DNA of 64,000 nt from Limnephilus marmoratus (lineage: Eukaryota > Arthropoda > Insecta > Trichoptera > Limnephilidae), in contig OU862907.1 in the NCBI GenBank assembly GCA_917880885.1, positions 67,823,072 through 67,887,071 of the forward strand, written 5' to 3'. The position numbers were made by a program, and so were the translations under genes. Each line of letters begins with the position of its first letter. Within the stretch, counting starts at the first letter, position 1. The notes beneath the pieces were generated by a model. It saw nothing but the letters and a program-made list of their open reading frames with translations. It was not told where the DNA came from and did no database searches. Shown here one piece after another: positions 33,181 to 43,900 of this stretch.

Positions 33181-33764
33181 CAAAAAAGTTTAAAATAAAT
33201 TCCGAAGGCGTTAATTTTCAACTCGGCACTCCTTTCTGTTACTTAGGAAAATTGAAAAATGAGTTGAAAAATTTTCATAAAAAGATTAAAAGACATTTAC
33301 ATTTTGGTTTTTGAAGTTTGGAAAATTTTTACTTGAAAAACTTTTGATCCTGGAAAATTTAATTTTTCTAAAAAAAATTCTCTCGAATAATCTTTAGAGA
33401 AATATGTCAGAAAAAAGTTCGGGATTTTTTTTAAAAGCCATTCATGTATATTGTATTTTATGAAGTTTCTAACTTTTGGGAAATTTTTATTTTTTGATAA
33501 AATTCTTCCGAAAAATTATAAAATCGGAAATTTCATCTCGGAAAATTAGTCGCAAAATATGTTGGGATTTTTTGTACAAGCATTTAGTTTTTTTTTTCCA
33601 AGAAAAATTCTTTCTGGTAATATTGGAAAACCAGAATTTTTTGCTAGCAAAATTGACTATTGATATACAATTATGCGCAGAATTAATAAAACGTCATTTA
33701 AAAAAGAATAAAACGCAATCACATCAATACTGTCTTTTTTGTTGGCATCATTGGATCAGCCTTC
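33181..33764. repeat. A/T-rich 'gaaaattt' simple-like sequence
   Basis: Dense, irregular repeats of 'ggaaaatttt'/'gaaaaattct' between 33240 and 33650. No coding potential. The 100-codon frame at 33476-33778 is low-complexity. Confidence 0.5.
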
Positions 33765-33772
33765 TGACGTCA
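33765..33772. promoter_or_regulatory. CRE-like palindrome TGACGTCA
   Basis: A perfect CREB/ATF consensus octamer, 377 bp upstream of the candidate first coding exon at 34142. A second copy lies at 34060. Function is inferred only. Confidence 0.3.
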
Positions 33773-34059
33773 TGGTAAACAAAAAGACTAAATTGTTTTC
33801 GGCTGTACAAGACAACTTTTTGTTTTGATCTTATTAAATAATGTATCATTTTTAGTTCTGACAAAACTGAAACTTAATTTGAGCGACTTTTAGATTTGTA
33901 ATTTATTTAACGGACGTAGGATATTTTGATAGAAAATTGATAAGAGTTTGGAAATGGCTGTGGGTGTACACCATGGTACAATTTAATAACAATAGTGTTT
34001 AAAAAAATTGGTGCTACACTGATTACTGAACTGTCGAACGAATAAAACGTTGTGCGTTG

Positions 34060-34067
34060 TGACGTCA
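34060..34067. promoter_or_regulatory. CRE-like palindrome TGACGTCA near candidate 5' end
   Basis: A perfect octamer 82 bp before the candidate ATG at 34142. Together with the copy at 33765 it would make a plausible bZIP-responsive promoter for the lipase-NACHT-ankyrin gene. No clear TATA box; an AT-rich 'catatattga' lies at 34078-34087. Confidence 0.35.
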
Positions 34068-34141
34068 CACCAGACACGTCATATATTGAGTGTAAAAAAA
34101 GGAAAATTGTTTTATCTATGAAAAGTAAGATTAAAACAAAT

Positions 34142-34151
34142 ATGTTTGCTG
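34142..34151 (+). CDS. Candidate exon 1 of the lipase-NACHT-ankyrin gene
   Basis: ATG TTT GCT G followed directly by the donor GTATGT (34152). Position -3 is A, a fair start context. An in-frame ATG at 34118 could extend the protein by eight residues (MKSKIKTN), but its context is poorer. Spliced to the exon at 34278 it gives MFAGEDQKKY. This is inferred from splice signals and phase, without homology. It could equally be chance, since donors and acceptors are frequent. Confidence 0.4.
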
Positions 34152-34277
34152 GTATGTAATGTTGCAGACGAGTCTGCCGTAGTTTTTAGCTCAAAAATGA
34201 TGTAAGCTATTCTAAAATAGGTGTTTTACAGGATGTATTATTTTTCACAATTAATAATTAAATTATTTTCTCCTTAG

Positions 34278-34327
34278 GAGAAGACCAGAAGAAGTATCCG
34301 GCTACTAATTTCCAGACAACTGTGAAG
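34278..34327 (+). CDS. Candidate exon 2 of the lipase-NACHT-ankyrin gene
   Basis: A 50-bp exon between a pyrimidine-rich acceptor (ttttctccttag, ending 34277) and the donor AAG|GTAACT (34328). After the 10-nt exon 1 it completes exactly 20 codons ending ...FQTTVK and leaves phase 0. The acceptor at 40959 opens in phase 0 with LIPAMEVD, so the three pieces fuse without a shift or stop. The intron between (34328-40959) is filled with transposon sequence, which is common in insect genomes. Other small exons could lie in it. Confidence 0.4.
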
Positions 34328-34689
34328 GTAACTAATTTAATTTAATTAATATTTATTGACACCCTTTTGGACTTTCACAAATCTATTTATAAATGGATCA
34401 CAAATACAATATTGGATTGAGTCACCGATATAATATTGTATTTGTAATCCTTTCTTGGAAGTTTTGAGTTTTGCTTACAAACAAAACTATTAATCTATAC
34501 TAATGTTGCTTTTTTAAAGTTTCTTTATTCTTTGAATTGTTCGTTACATGAATTGGGGATTTTTCGACCACCATACTAGGCACATGCATGTGTTGTGGTA
34601 GTCAAATCATGCCTGTGTTATGCATAAGTATGTGCTTGCGCTAACAATTAATTCTTCTTCATATTTTAATGTTTTTTAAAGGGTTTTTT

Positions 34690-35120
34690 CTTATTATTAT
34701 ACTGTCGCACTCTGTGAAAGAGCAGCTTTTGAATTCTTTTAATTATCACCTTAATATCTTTATCCAAGATATTAATAACATCGTTTATATAGTGTAAAAA
34801 TAAAATTGGGCCCATATAAGACCCTTGTGGTATACCACTTGTAGTTATATATTGGTTATTATATATGTATTTGCGAACCAGTCCAATAGTTTCCCATCAA
34901 TACCGAGCTTACATAGTAACAAGGAGAATATTATGGAATACTTTGTCAAAGGTATATTAATATGTGGAATTGGCTTGAGTTCTGTTAGATAATGCCATCG
35001 AAACATAATTTTGATATAACGAGAGATTTGTTAGAGTTGATCTGTTCGTAATCCAAGTTTATTCGGAATAGTGAAATGGTTTAGGTGTGTATGGAGTAAT
35101 TTTATCTAGTAATAGTTTTA
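34690..35120 (-). pseudogene. Jockey-type LINE RT fragment, reverse
   Basis: The - strand contains RSTLTNLSLYQNYVS, ALSNRTQ, TFDKVFHNILLV, TTSGIPQGSYMGPILF and YINDVINILDKD, the central RT region of the same group as 10400-10750. Stops and shifts throughout. Lies within candidate intron 2. Confidence 0.7.
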
Positions 35121-35714
35121 AAAAAAGTTTCGATACTAAGGATAGCTATTTTTGTTTTTGTCTGGAGATTTAATCTTATTTTTTTGTAATTCTTGGGCAT
35201 TAACTACCTATATAACAATTTCTAGACATTTTGTTTTGAAAAGTTTTATTTTCTATGTACATTTGTTACTTAAAATTTTTAATTTTTTGCTACCAGTTTC
35301 GTCACTTCCGTGTCATTCACTAGCAAACTTAAAAATTTTATGCAAGTACAAAACTATTAGATTTAATTGGGTGGGGGGGGGAGTAGTGGGAGGGTTGATT
35401 TTGGGGGAGGGGAAGAAAGTTATGAGGAGTCGACATTACATGGAAACATTGTTAATAAGGGCGATTTGCAGGGTAGGTACTATTATTTTATTAATTACAT
35501 TGATTTTTGATGTCATTTTTTTGTTTATTTCCCATGCCTATGTATATGGTGCAACAAATTAAAATATTTATTTTATATTGGAATGTTTTAACTTGGTTTT
35601 ATCTTTGTTGAAGCTATAGCCTGCCTCTATTAAATGGTTAGTAAACTCGGAACAGTTATTATTTCGGAGACAAAGTCATGTTCCAAATTACTTTACAAAG
35701 TGTATTTTTTTACA
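35121..35714. other. No recognised gene
   Basis: The 136-codon frame at 35152-35562 (+) is rich in F, L and I and has a G-run-derived middle. No family, and probably chance in T-rich sequence. Confidence 0.25.
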
Positions 35715-36050
35715 TTAGCTCCACACAGGAGGCCCTGAGGAAAATAATTCCCCTCAAGGCCTATGTCATCTTTGTAATGCTGTGTGGAGGGTCTTTTTAG
35801 GAAATATGAATCCATCCCTCTTACTGCGGTACAAGGCGATGTTCCTAGAGAGTACCTACGGCTGGAACAGTCAAAGGGACTTCCTCAATCACTCTCTTCC
35901 AATATGGCCTACCATGCAGCTTATGGACAGACGCATCCGCCGCCAATACCCGTACAAACCTTACCCCATGAACCCGGGCACCACTGCTAAGTCACCAAAC
36001 GTAGCAAACCACTTGTGGTGACCTATGGCAGAGATGTTGGTTATCCACAA
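35715..36050. mobile_element. LINE 3'-end pieces, head-to-head
   Basis: The left part is the inverse of the 3' UTR seen at 9415-9505 ('aggccctgaggaaaataatt'). The right part ('cccatgaacccgggcaccac', 'aagtcaccaaacgtagcaaa', then 'cagagatgttggttatccac') matches 50190-50290. Overlapping frames of 68-79 codons are remnants of the element. Confidence 0.5.
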
Positions 36051-36094
36051 ATAAATATGTAAAAACGGGATATAAGTACATATATGTTGTTTAT

Positions 36095-36240
36095 CTTTTA
36101 GGGAGTAATGTATGAGAAATCGTATCGAAAGCCTTTGCTAAGTCTAATAATACGAGCAGTACGATCTTTTTCTTTCCCCCATCTATATTTTCAGAAACAT
36201 GTCTTGTAAGTTACGATACATGTGCAATTTTATGTACATA
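36095..36240 (-). pseudogene. LINE RT fragment, reverse
   Basis: The - strand reads VLLVLLDLAKAFDTISHTLL, the RT motif A region ('LDLAKAFDTV') of a non-LTR element. Only this motif survives. Confidence 0.6.
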
Positions 36241-36246
36241 CATAAG

Positions 36247-36778
36247 ACGGCCGGCGTAGTCCAGCGGTAAGGCTCTTGACTAGCACTCTGAAGGTCGCGG
36301 GATCGAACCCCGGCCGCGGCGTTGCAAATAAGTTTTATTTGTTTTTCTACCTCAATGTGCACTCGTTAAGATTAGAAGTAAAAAAATAATATGTGTAAAT
36401 TTAAAAAAAATGTAAAGGAAGTTGAAGACCTCTGTAGAAAGATTTGATATTACAAATATTTAAAGAAAATAAATTAATTAATTTGTGTTATTTCACAATG
36501 TATTCATTTAAAATAATATATAGTATACTTGCGGCACGTTCCAGAGTGGAAGATACTCTCAGTATCGCCCTGGTGTAAGACCACTATTCAGAATTGAAAC
36601 GTTGCTTGAAATGGCTTTAGCCGTGTTTGGTGACCAGATCTGAATAGCCAGGTACTTCCCCACCTTCCTCTTCCCTATCTCTTTCCCCTCCCCACTGCCT
36701 CCACATACCCCAATTGGGGATGCCATAGTTCCACTGGCTACAGACGGGGGCAGTTGGGACTCTTGTGCGGTATTCATG
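36247..36778 (+). mobile_element. SINE with tRNA-like head, long copy
   Basis: The head (36247-36330) has 'gtagtccagcggtaaggctc' and 'gcgggatcgaaccccgg'. An extra AT-rich segment of about 150 bp (36335-36520) lies between head and body. Body blocks then run to 36778. Lies in candidate intron 2 of the NACHT gene. Confidence 0.8.
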
Positions 36779-36884
36779 TAAAATTAAAAAATATATATTT
36801 ATTTACCTTTATATAAATATATTGAGAACCTCTGAATTCTATTTTTAATTATAATTCATACTTTTAATACATGTTTTAAAATTT

Positions 36885-37123
36885 AAAAAAAAAAACAAGA
36901 TTAGAAACTTTCGCGGGCGTGCGCACAACGAATCACCAAATTTTTATCACAATCGGATGAATGGTATAGGAAATAATTTGATAACGCCACAGAATTATAT
37001 AAAGGAAACATCACTTGTGTGCGCACAACGAATCACCAAAGTTTTATCACAATCGGATGGATGGCATAGGAAATAATTTGATAACGCCAGAGCTCATTAT
37101 TATACAAATTATATTATTTAGGA
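36885..37123 (+). repeat. Tandem units of the 'aatcggatgaat' repeat, left part
   Basis: Two units (about 100 bp each) with 'tgcgcacaacgaatcaccaa', 'tcacaatcggatgaatgg' and 'aggaaataatttgataacgc'. The array is interrupted at 37124 by the hAT element and continues at 39716. Confidence 0.8.
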
Positions 37124-37329
37124 CAGGGGTCACCAAATAGCGGACCGCGGTCCGGATCAGATACAAAATATTTGACACACGTAACTTGAGTAAGTAATTT
37201 GATAATTTTTCCAGCGCTTTGTCAATGCTGCCGTCGATTCGGCAAAGGAAAGGAAAGCTTGTATGGGAGCTCCTGACAGTAGTAAAAAGCTTTTTGCGAA
37301 AACTCGATCTTTCCAACATTGATCTTGAT

Positions 37330-37745
37330 AATTAACTAACTAACACTTCCCTAATTTTAAAATACAACGAGCTTGACGTAGGCCAATACAAAACCATCAT
37401 TAAGGATCTTAAATCGGAATTCGAAAAGAGATTTATCAATTTTAGAAAATTGAGAATGTCGTCGACATCCCCACCAACTAACACCAATAATAAGAAGTTT
37501 CTTATGAATATTTTGTTGGTGCTAATAAATACCGAGAATTAAAAAAATACCCTTGAAACTTGTCACTTTGTTTGGGTCAACACAAGTTTGTTTGGCAGCA
37601 TTTTCCAAGATCAACTTCATTAAAAATAAATTCCGGAGCAGACTTACCGATGGCAATGAACATCTCCAAGATTTAATGAATAGCTTGCACAAACTTTAGT
37701 CCAAACTTCGGACGGATTGCCTTACAATCACAAAATTCTTTTTAC
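37330..37745 (+). pseudogene. hAT transposase relic (GTF2IRD2/ZBED5-like group)
   Basis: The + strand contains LKSEFEKRFINFRKLRM at about 37405-37460. Further on comes the C-terminal block VTLFGSTQVCLAAFSKINF, then KNKFRSRLTDGNEHLQDLM (37565-37680), like the 'FGSTYVCEQLFS.MK..K...RSRLTD.HL..L' signature of this group. About half the transposase is missing and shifts are present. On the - strand an upstream piece near 37200-37300 may be chance. Confidence 0.7.
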
Positions 37746-38769
37746 ACATGTTAAACGAAATAAATAACAATAATTGAAGTAAGATTTTTTTTATTACTGC
37801 TTTAATACAAATCAAAATTAATAAACATGTTAACTACTTCTTGGAACAAACTTTTCAATAATCAACACTTAAGGCGATCCACTAGTTCACTACTGTGCCG
37901 TGGACAGTAGTTCTTCGGTGGATGCCATAGGGGTCACTTTGAATAACCGAATTCGTCGACTAGCGGCCGTATTGTAAAATATCAACGCGAAAATGCATAT
38001 TTTATTTTATTTTGGGAAGATTGGGTGTAAATATCAACTTTTTTTGCGATTATTATAAAATAAACTGAATTTGCCACATTACACAATAAAACCATATCCG
38101 AAAAGGGGTTTATAAATAGGAGAGTTTGGACTTGAAAGTGTGTTTTTTAGACCTTATACTTTATTTTTTTATAGGCTTATTAAAAGACTTATAAAAAAAA
38201 TGACCGATATTTTAAAGGGCCAAGGTATGTTCTACACGTAGTATTTAATTGAAGCATCTACAATACTTCTAAGTGATCAAATTTTCAAAACAAAAACATA
38301 TGATTTTGCATTATTTACTATGGCTTCATCTTAAAGGAAGGACCTCATTAATTGAGTATTTTGCTGATGATGGTGGGCGACATAAGAGCTACGAACTCAC
38401 CCGAAGTCAGCCGAACGACAAGTTCCAAGAAGTACTTAACATGTTTTGTTATTTTTTATAAATTTTGTTAATTTTATAGAAGTAATAGGTATAAAGAAAA
38501 TATTATTTTTTCACATGATTCAATTATTGTTTATTTTTTTGTTATTTATTTAATTTAACACGTGTTAACTGTCTGAATAAGTGTAAAAATAAGTCTAATA
38601 ACAGTAAACAATCGATTTTTAACATGTCTAAAAAAGTTTCTGTTTCGACAGATTTTCTGCGAATCTAGATTTTTTTGCCGAAACTTGCCGAAACCGAAAC
38701 CGGAACGGAACCTTCAGTCGATCACTAAAAAAACCCTTGGTTCTTCTTTTTATTCATAACATTTTTTTA
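37746..38769. other. Non-coding middle of the hAT element
   Basis: AT-rich. A 62-codon frame at 38273-38461 has no known domain. A segment at 37880-37975 (actgtgccgtggacagtagt) is GC-richer and unexplained. Confidence 0.3.
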
Positions 38770-39541
38770 TCTATAATATAAAAATGAATCGCTAAATTTG
38801 TTGGTAAGCCCAAATCTCGAGAGCGGCTGAACCGATTTCGCTAATTCTTTTTTTAAAATATTCCTTGAAGTTCGAGGATGGTTCTTACGGAGAGAAAAAA
38901 TAAGAAAATTGCGCAGAAAATTAGATAATAACATAAAACATCGCACGTTTGACAGTTCACGTGTTAGAGAATGACATTTTGCAAAACAATGAATGATTGT
39001 TCAATCAGGATTCTATTTTTGAAAAGTTGAAAAATTTATTTAAAGTAGGTACTCCCCTAATAGTTTGAATCGAATAAAGAATTTTAGATATTTTAAATAG
39101 GTACCTACCTAAGTTAGGTACCAAATTTAACATACATGAAAGATGGAAATTTGAATAAAAATTGTAAAAGGTGGCAAGCGGGCTGTTTAAAAAGTGAATG
39201 TACTGGGTTTGAATATATGGAACGCGGGAGGAGGGTTGGCGGGATGAGGGAGCGAGAAAGGGAAGAGGGAAGGCGGGGAAGCTGGAAGGGGAACGCGGGA
39301 CGGGAAGTGGAAGTGTGAGGGGGGAGGGGAACTCGGGAGGGGGGTTCGCGGGACGGAAGAAGGGGGGGTGGAGTTGGGAGAGGGAAGGTGGAGGTGACGG
39401 AGTGGGAACGCGAGAGAGGAAGAGGACGCAGGAGAAGAAGGGGAGACGGTAGGGGAACGGGACGAATGGGAAAGGAGACACTCACAGGGAGAAACAGTTT
39501 CTTTATTAAATGGCATAGCAACGCATGCCGGGACCAGCTAG
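38770..39541 (+). mobile_element. GA-rich non-autonomous Helitron, complete
   Basis: Begins A|TCTATAATATAAAAATGAAT and ends CATGCCGGGACCAGCTAG|T, the canonical Helitron boundaries with A/T flanks and no duplication. The 5' third is 'aatctcgagagcggctgaac' and neighbours. The 3' third (39225-39480) is almost pure purine on the + strand (gggaggggaactcgggaggg type). Sister copies are at 62517-63270, 63276-63650 and, reversed, at 48860 and 29930. The long frames here (39005-39521 -, Pro/Ser/Phe-rich) are composition artefacts. Confidence 0.85.
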
Positions 39542-39715
39542 TTATTTAATAAAATAATGTTCCGGAACCCATTCGTTTTATTTGTTCATTGAAATTGTTA
39601 TTATTTCAAATGTGAAGCCGGGGAGGGGGGAAGGGTAGGCTTTTTCCCTTCCGGACCGCAACGGTAATGTTATTTTAAAAAACGGACCAGTAATGAAAGT
39701 AATTGGTGAGCCCTG

Positions 39716-39965
39716 GTATAGGAAATATCTCATAACGCCAGAGCTCAACATTATATATTATAGAAACCTTCGCGGGCGTGCGCACATCATATCACAACAG
39801 TTTCATCGCAATTGGAAAAAATGGTTTATGGAATAACTTCATAACGCCAGAGATAAAACTTATAAAAAGCTTACATTGAATAGAAACCTTCGCGGGCGTG
39901 TACACAACAAATCACGAAAGTTCTTCGCAATCGGATTAAAAGTACAGGAAATAATAAGGAACAAA
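39716..39965 (+). repeat. Tandem units of the 'aatcggatgaat' repeat, right part
   Basis: Continues the array cut at 37124: 'ataacgccagagctcaacat', 'gaaaccttcgcgggcgtgcg', a second 'gaaaccttcgcgggcgtgta' and 'cgcaatcggattaaa'. Confidence 0.75.
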
Positions 39966-40257
39966 CAAAGAAATATTCATTGAATAAAAATATTATACTA
40001 AAAATCCAAATGAAATATGAAAAAGAACAAGACACAGAAAAATAAAAATATAACTGACGTAACTGGGCCACAAACCCATGACTCTCATCTTACTGGAACG
40101 ATTTGGGCAATACGGCTACTGAGACCTCATATTTTATCAATCACATATTTCAAATTTCAGATTTAACAATATTATCTGTGACTATATTCTTCCCCAAATC
40201 ATAGGCAGATACCAAATGAGAAACAACTGTTTGAAGATCAGGTAACTTTGATAGTTC

Positions 40258-40602
40258 CAGTTGCGTAACGAGGGATGGGGGGGGGGGCGGCCCGCCCCGG
40301 ATTTCACCCCCCAAGAGCACGGTCTCTAGCTCTATGGCTCTCCGTGGAGTGCCCAGAAACGGAAGAATTTTGGGTCTAACGGTTTTTATACAGGCGAAAC
40401 TAGCCTATATATATATGAAGAATTTTTTTCCCAACAATTGTCTAGCCACCCCCTCCCCCCAAGACGGACCAATTTTTGACAAGGCAGTAATGTTTTTATT
40501 TTTAAAGAAGTCGCAATTTGCGTTTTGAATTTCTCAAAGTCTACTTTAATGGGGGGTGACACCACGTAAACTGATGCCCCACCCGTGCTACCTACGCCAC
40601 TG
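40258..40602. mobile_element. hAT-like MITE, about 345 bp
   Basis: The left end CAGTTGCGTAACGAGGG and the right end CTACCTACGCCACTG (inverse CAGTGGCGTAGGTAG) resemble the CAGTGGCGTA ends of other elements here. Subterminal G/C runs (ggggggggcggcccgccccg) are typical of the group. The flanking octamers do not match, so boundaries are uncertain. Confidence 0.45.
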
Positions 40603-40941
40603 GTCTAGGATACATAAATAGCTTTTGGAAATTTAAGTATTTCCGTTTGTGTACCTACGTTATGGGTATACCGTTTCCGCCATTTGACTTCTGTTTTTTA
40701 GGTTCTTTTGTAAGTTTTTTTAGATATTTTTGTTGGAAAAGAGCAGCATCGGGGTATATCCTTGTGTTGTCTTTTAGAGATGAGGTTAACTTAGCAGTGT
40801 TCTGGATAGTGATGGGTTATGGAATTCTTCTTTGAGCAAAATTGCTTTTTCATCTCTTGGTTTGTTGCAAATTAAGTTCAAACTCCTCTTATATGCCGTG
40901 GCATAGTATGAATTTATGATAATATTCCTTCTTACCGTCAT

Positions 40942-40971
40942 TGTGTATTATTGTTTCAGTTAATTCCAGCT
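40942..40971 (+). promoter_or_regulatory. Splice acceptor and start context of the NACHT gene
   Basis: A pyrimidine-rich 'tgtattattgtttcag' ends at 40959. TTAATTCCAGCT leads in frame to ATG 40972 (AGCTATGG, with G at +4 and A at -4). This means the large exon is probably not the first, or at least that a 5' UTR intron exists. A second AG (ttaattccag, ending 40969) is also possible as acceptor. Confidence 0.5.
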
Positions 40972-43900
40972 ATGGAAGTCGACCGCAAATTACTGTTGGT
41001 GTTGCAGCATTCAAAGGAACAACTGGTTGATTCCCTCCTGGAGTCCTCGGAGGAGTACCTTCTGGATATCCTGTACACAGACCCTCACCCCAGCCACCTC
41101 ACCCTGGCGCTGCTTGCAGAGGCTGTTTACACCGAGAAGGAGCCGCGAGAAGCCGACCAAGCTTACGGGGAGAGACTTCCTCTGCCCGAGGGCTGGCGGC
41201 TGCTGACGACTGCTTCCAATTCAGACTTCCTTAATAAGTACTTCGGAGCTGCGTTCTTTAACGCCGGCTCGCAGCAAGTTGTGGTGGCCCATCGGGGCAC
41301 CATTCCAACCAAGGTAGGAGCGCTATATACAGATGTGAAGGGAATATTCTTTAATAAATATACAAGTTGCATGAATTCTTCAGTGACGTTTGTGGACTAT
41401 GTTAGTCAGGTCATACATAATGTTAACTCTAAATCAGAAACAGTTAAAAGGCGTTATAACCTTACCATAACCGGTCACTCCCTCGGGGGCTGGCTGGCAC
41501 AGGTGACCACTTTTACAGCGAGGTATGTGAAGGTGTCTGACGGGGCACTAATAAAGAACACCAGCGATGGAGTTCACGCTAAGGCCGTGGTGTTCGACAG
41601 CCCCGGGGCAAAGGATATGTTGCACAAACTTCAGGATAGGCATTACCCTAGATATGGAACAGAGTTTTTGGACAGATTAAACAGGTTGGACATAACGGCT
41701 TATGTTTCGGCGCCAAACCGCATTAACACTTGCGGAGAACATCTCCGAAAAGTTTATCGCGTTTTTATAGATTTATCTCAATACAAAGTCGAAGATTTGG
41801 AATCTTGGTCATATAATGAGAAGACTCACGCAATTGGTAATTTTGTGAAAGCTTTTAAAGAAGATTCGCCAGATCTATTGGAAGTGTTGGACTGGGCTAA
41901 GAACAGCAAAGAATATAAATACCTTTTTGAGCACCGAACGCTGAACCAGACCAATGATTTCCACGTAGATTCGAAAAAAAAAGAAAAAATAGAATTTTTC
42001 GAAGAAATAAAAAAACGGTATCAGGTGGTTTCTTTTGAGCCTCAAACTAACTTCAAAAGTAATTTAAACGCCTTTTCTGATGCTGAAGTGCAAATTCTTG
42101 ATTGTTTGGTGATTATTCAAAAGCAAACAGATATTACGATTTTAAATGAATTTCTTTTAAAGGAAAAACTCGAATTAAAAAGCGGTAAATTATTTGCCGA
42201 TTTTGAAATAAATCATATGACTAGAACAATTAGCTGCAAATCTAAACAATTGTTGGAAGAAGTAAGTGCGCGTGTAAAGCAGTTGATGCGGTGGAAGGGG
42301 TCAGAGTTCTCCAAGGCAGTTGAGGAGCAGAGTAGAACCACAGACTTGATTTACCGCCGTGAGGGTCAGACCTATTTGGACTCCATACAAAAGTCTTGGT
42401 TAAATTTCATAGATTCCTTCGGGCTTAGGGACTTTTTGCTTTCTCGCACCGAGCAAACTTTCTGTATAGTTACACAAGATAGTTCATTCGAGATGACGCG
42501 CCTTCATAACATTGTATTTTCCATGTCAGATCCACTTAATCCATATACAAGCGAAGGTCATTATACTTTCTTAGCTTGGCCGCGAATACAATCACTTTTT
42601 AATATTTACGGTTCCCCCGTCGACCAGAATGACCTGATGATAGTTGACGCTACTTTGTCCCCACCTACAAGCTCAGAACTTCTCACTTTTTTAAATAAGT
42701 ACGCACTCGTTAATTATTCTCCCATCTTGAAAAAACTTATTTTTATCTTGTCACATCCAATAGACACCATCAACGTTAAAACATTTAATGCCAATCGAAA
42801 AATTAAACTAACAGACTTAACCGCCCAGTCACAAGCAATTATATTTAAAACAAAAATGATAAATTTTAACGGAAATGTAGAGCTTAGCTTCCGAGAGATT
42901 TTGGGAAAAAATTATTCTCTAAGTGATTTTAATGAGGTCATAAGTTCGAATTGCTTAAATAGCATTTTAATAAAAGAAAACTTTGTCTTTAAAATAAAGG
43001 ACACGCGTCCAACAAATAGTGATCTTCAATCATTATTAATAAAAACAAATATTAACATAACAAGCAAGGAACATGTCTTAAAATGCGTAGATTTACCAAA
43101 CTCCCTGGTGGTGTTCAGCGGGTTGAACCGCGGGGATCTGGAGACTGGGGCCGGCTGGGAGCAGCTCCAGGGGAAAGAGATCCTCCTCGCCGAGGGAGAT
43201 GAAGAGCAGTTCTTTAAAGAAACCTGCGATGAGAACCAAGATAAAACTATTTATCTGCTGGAAGTGTCCGGGGACGTCAAGGCAGAAATCCGCTGTAAAC
43301 AAATATTTGATAGAGCATTTTATGTCTCCAGGAAGTTTCGGCATCGAGCATCTATTAACTTACAAAAGTTCGCTGAAAGTAAACATCCTGATGACCTGTT
43401 AGTTATTAGTTGTGAGGAACATAAGACCTTACTTTTAGAAATGGCAAAGGATTGTAAGGAAAGAGAAGCGTTCAAAGAAAATGTACTGATAGCCAACACC
43501 CAAGAGCAAGAGGTAGATATCATTCATAAATATTCTCATAAGAATATTCATTTCATGAAAGTTGATGAAACAGATGAACAGAATGAAAGTGTTGATATTT
43601 TAGAATCATATGAATGCTATGACAGTGACGACAGTGATGTCAGTGACGACAGTAATGTCAGTGATGATAGTAAGGTCAGTAACGATAGTGATCAAAGGGT
43701 TGAAAAGTATCCTAGCGAAATAGAGTGGCGTTTTTCCCACGGGTCTGCAAAGAGCCTGCTCCCTTGTATGACCACCAAATTCTTGAAGCCCATAGATGAA
43801 CTGTCCTTAAGCAAAACAGAACGCAACTTGGTGGTCATAACAGACGAGCCCGGGATGGGGAAAACAACTTCCCTGGCGAGATTGTCTCGGCTCCTTGAAG

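Larger units (their letters stand above)
37124..39715 (+). mobile_element. hAT element with a Helitron inside
   Basis: The ends are CAGGGGTCACCAA (37124) and its inverse TTGGTGAGCCCTG (39703-39715), 12 of 13 matching. Flanking octamers ATTTAGGA and GTATAGGA agree at 6 of 8. The interior has the transposase relic (37150-37745), a non-coding middle, and the complete Helitron at 38770-39541. The same tandem repeat resumes on both sides, so the hAT landed in that array. Confidence 0.7.

Noticed and set aside
35152..35562. 136-codon + strand frame with hydrophobic segments
   Set aside because: It starts at a TTG-type codon in T-rich DNA and runs through a G tract; no family and no conserved motif.
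39005..39521. Three overlapping - strand frames of 109-158 codons, rich in Pro, Ser and Phe
   Set aside because: They are the pyrimidine strand of the GA-rich Helitron. The same false frames appear at 48922-49224 and 62787-63679, and no frame is conserved between copies.
40951..40971. Start of the NACHT protein at TTG 40951
   Set aside because: TTG is not a likely start in a eukaryotic gene, and TTGTTTCAG reads as a splice acceptor. ATG 40972, or upstream exons, are better.
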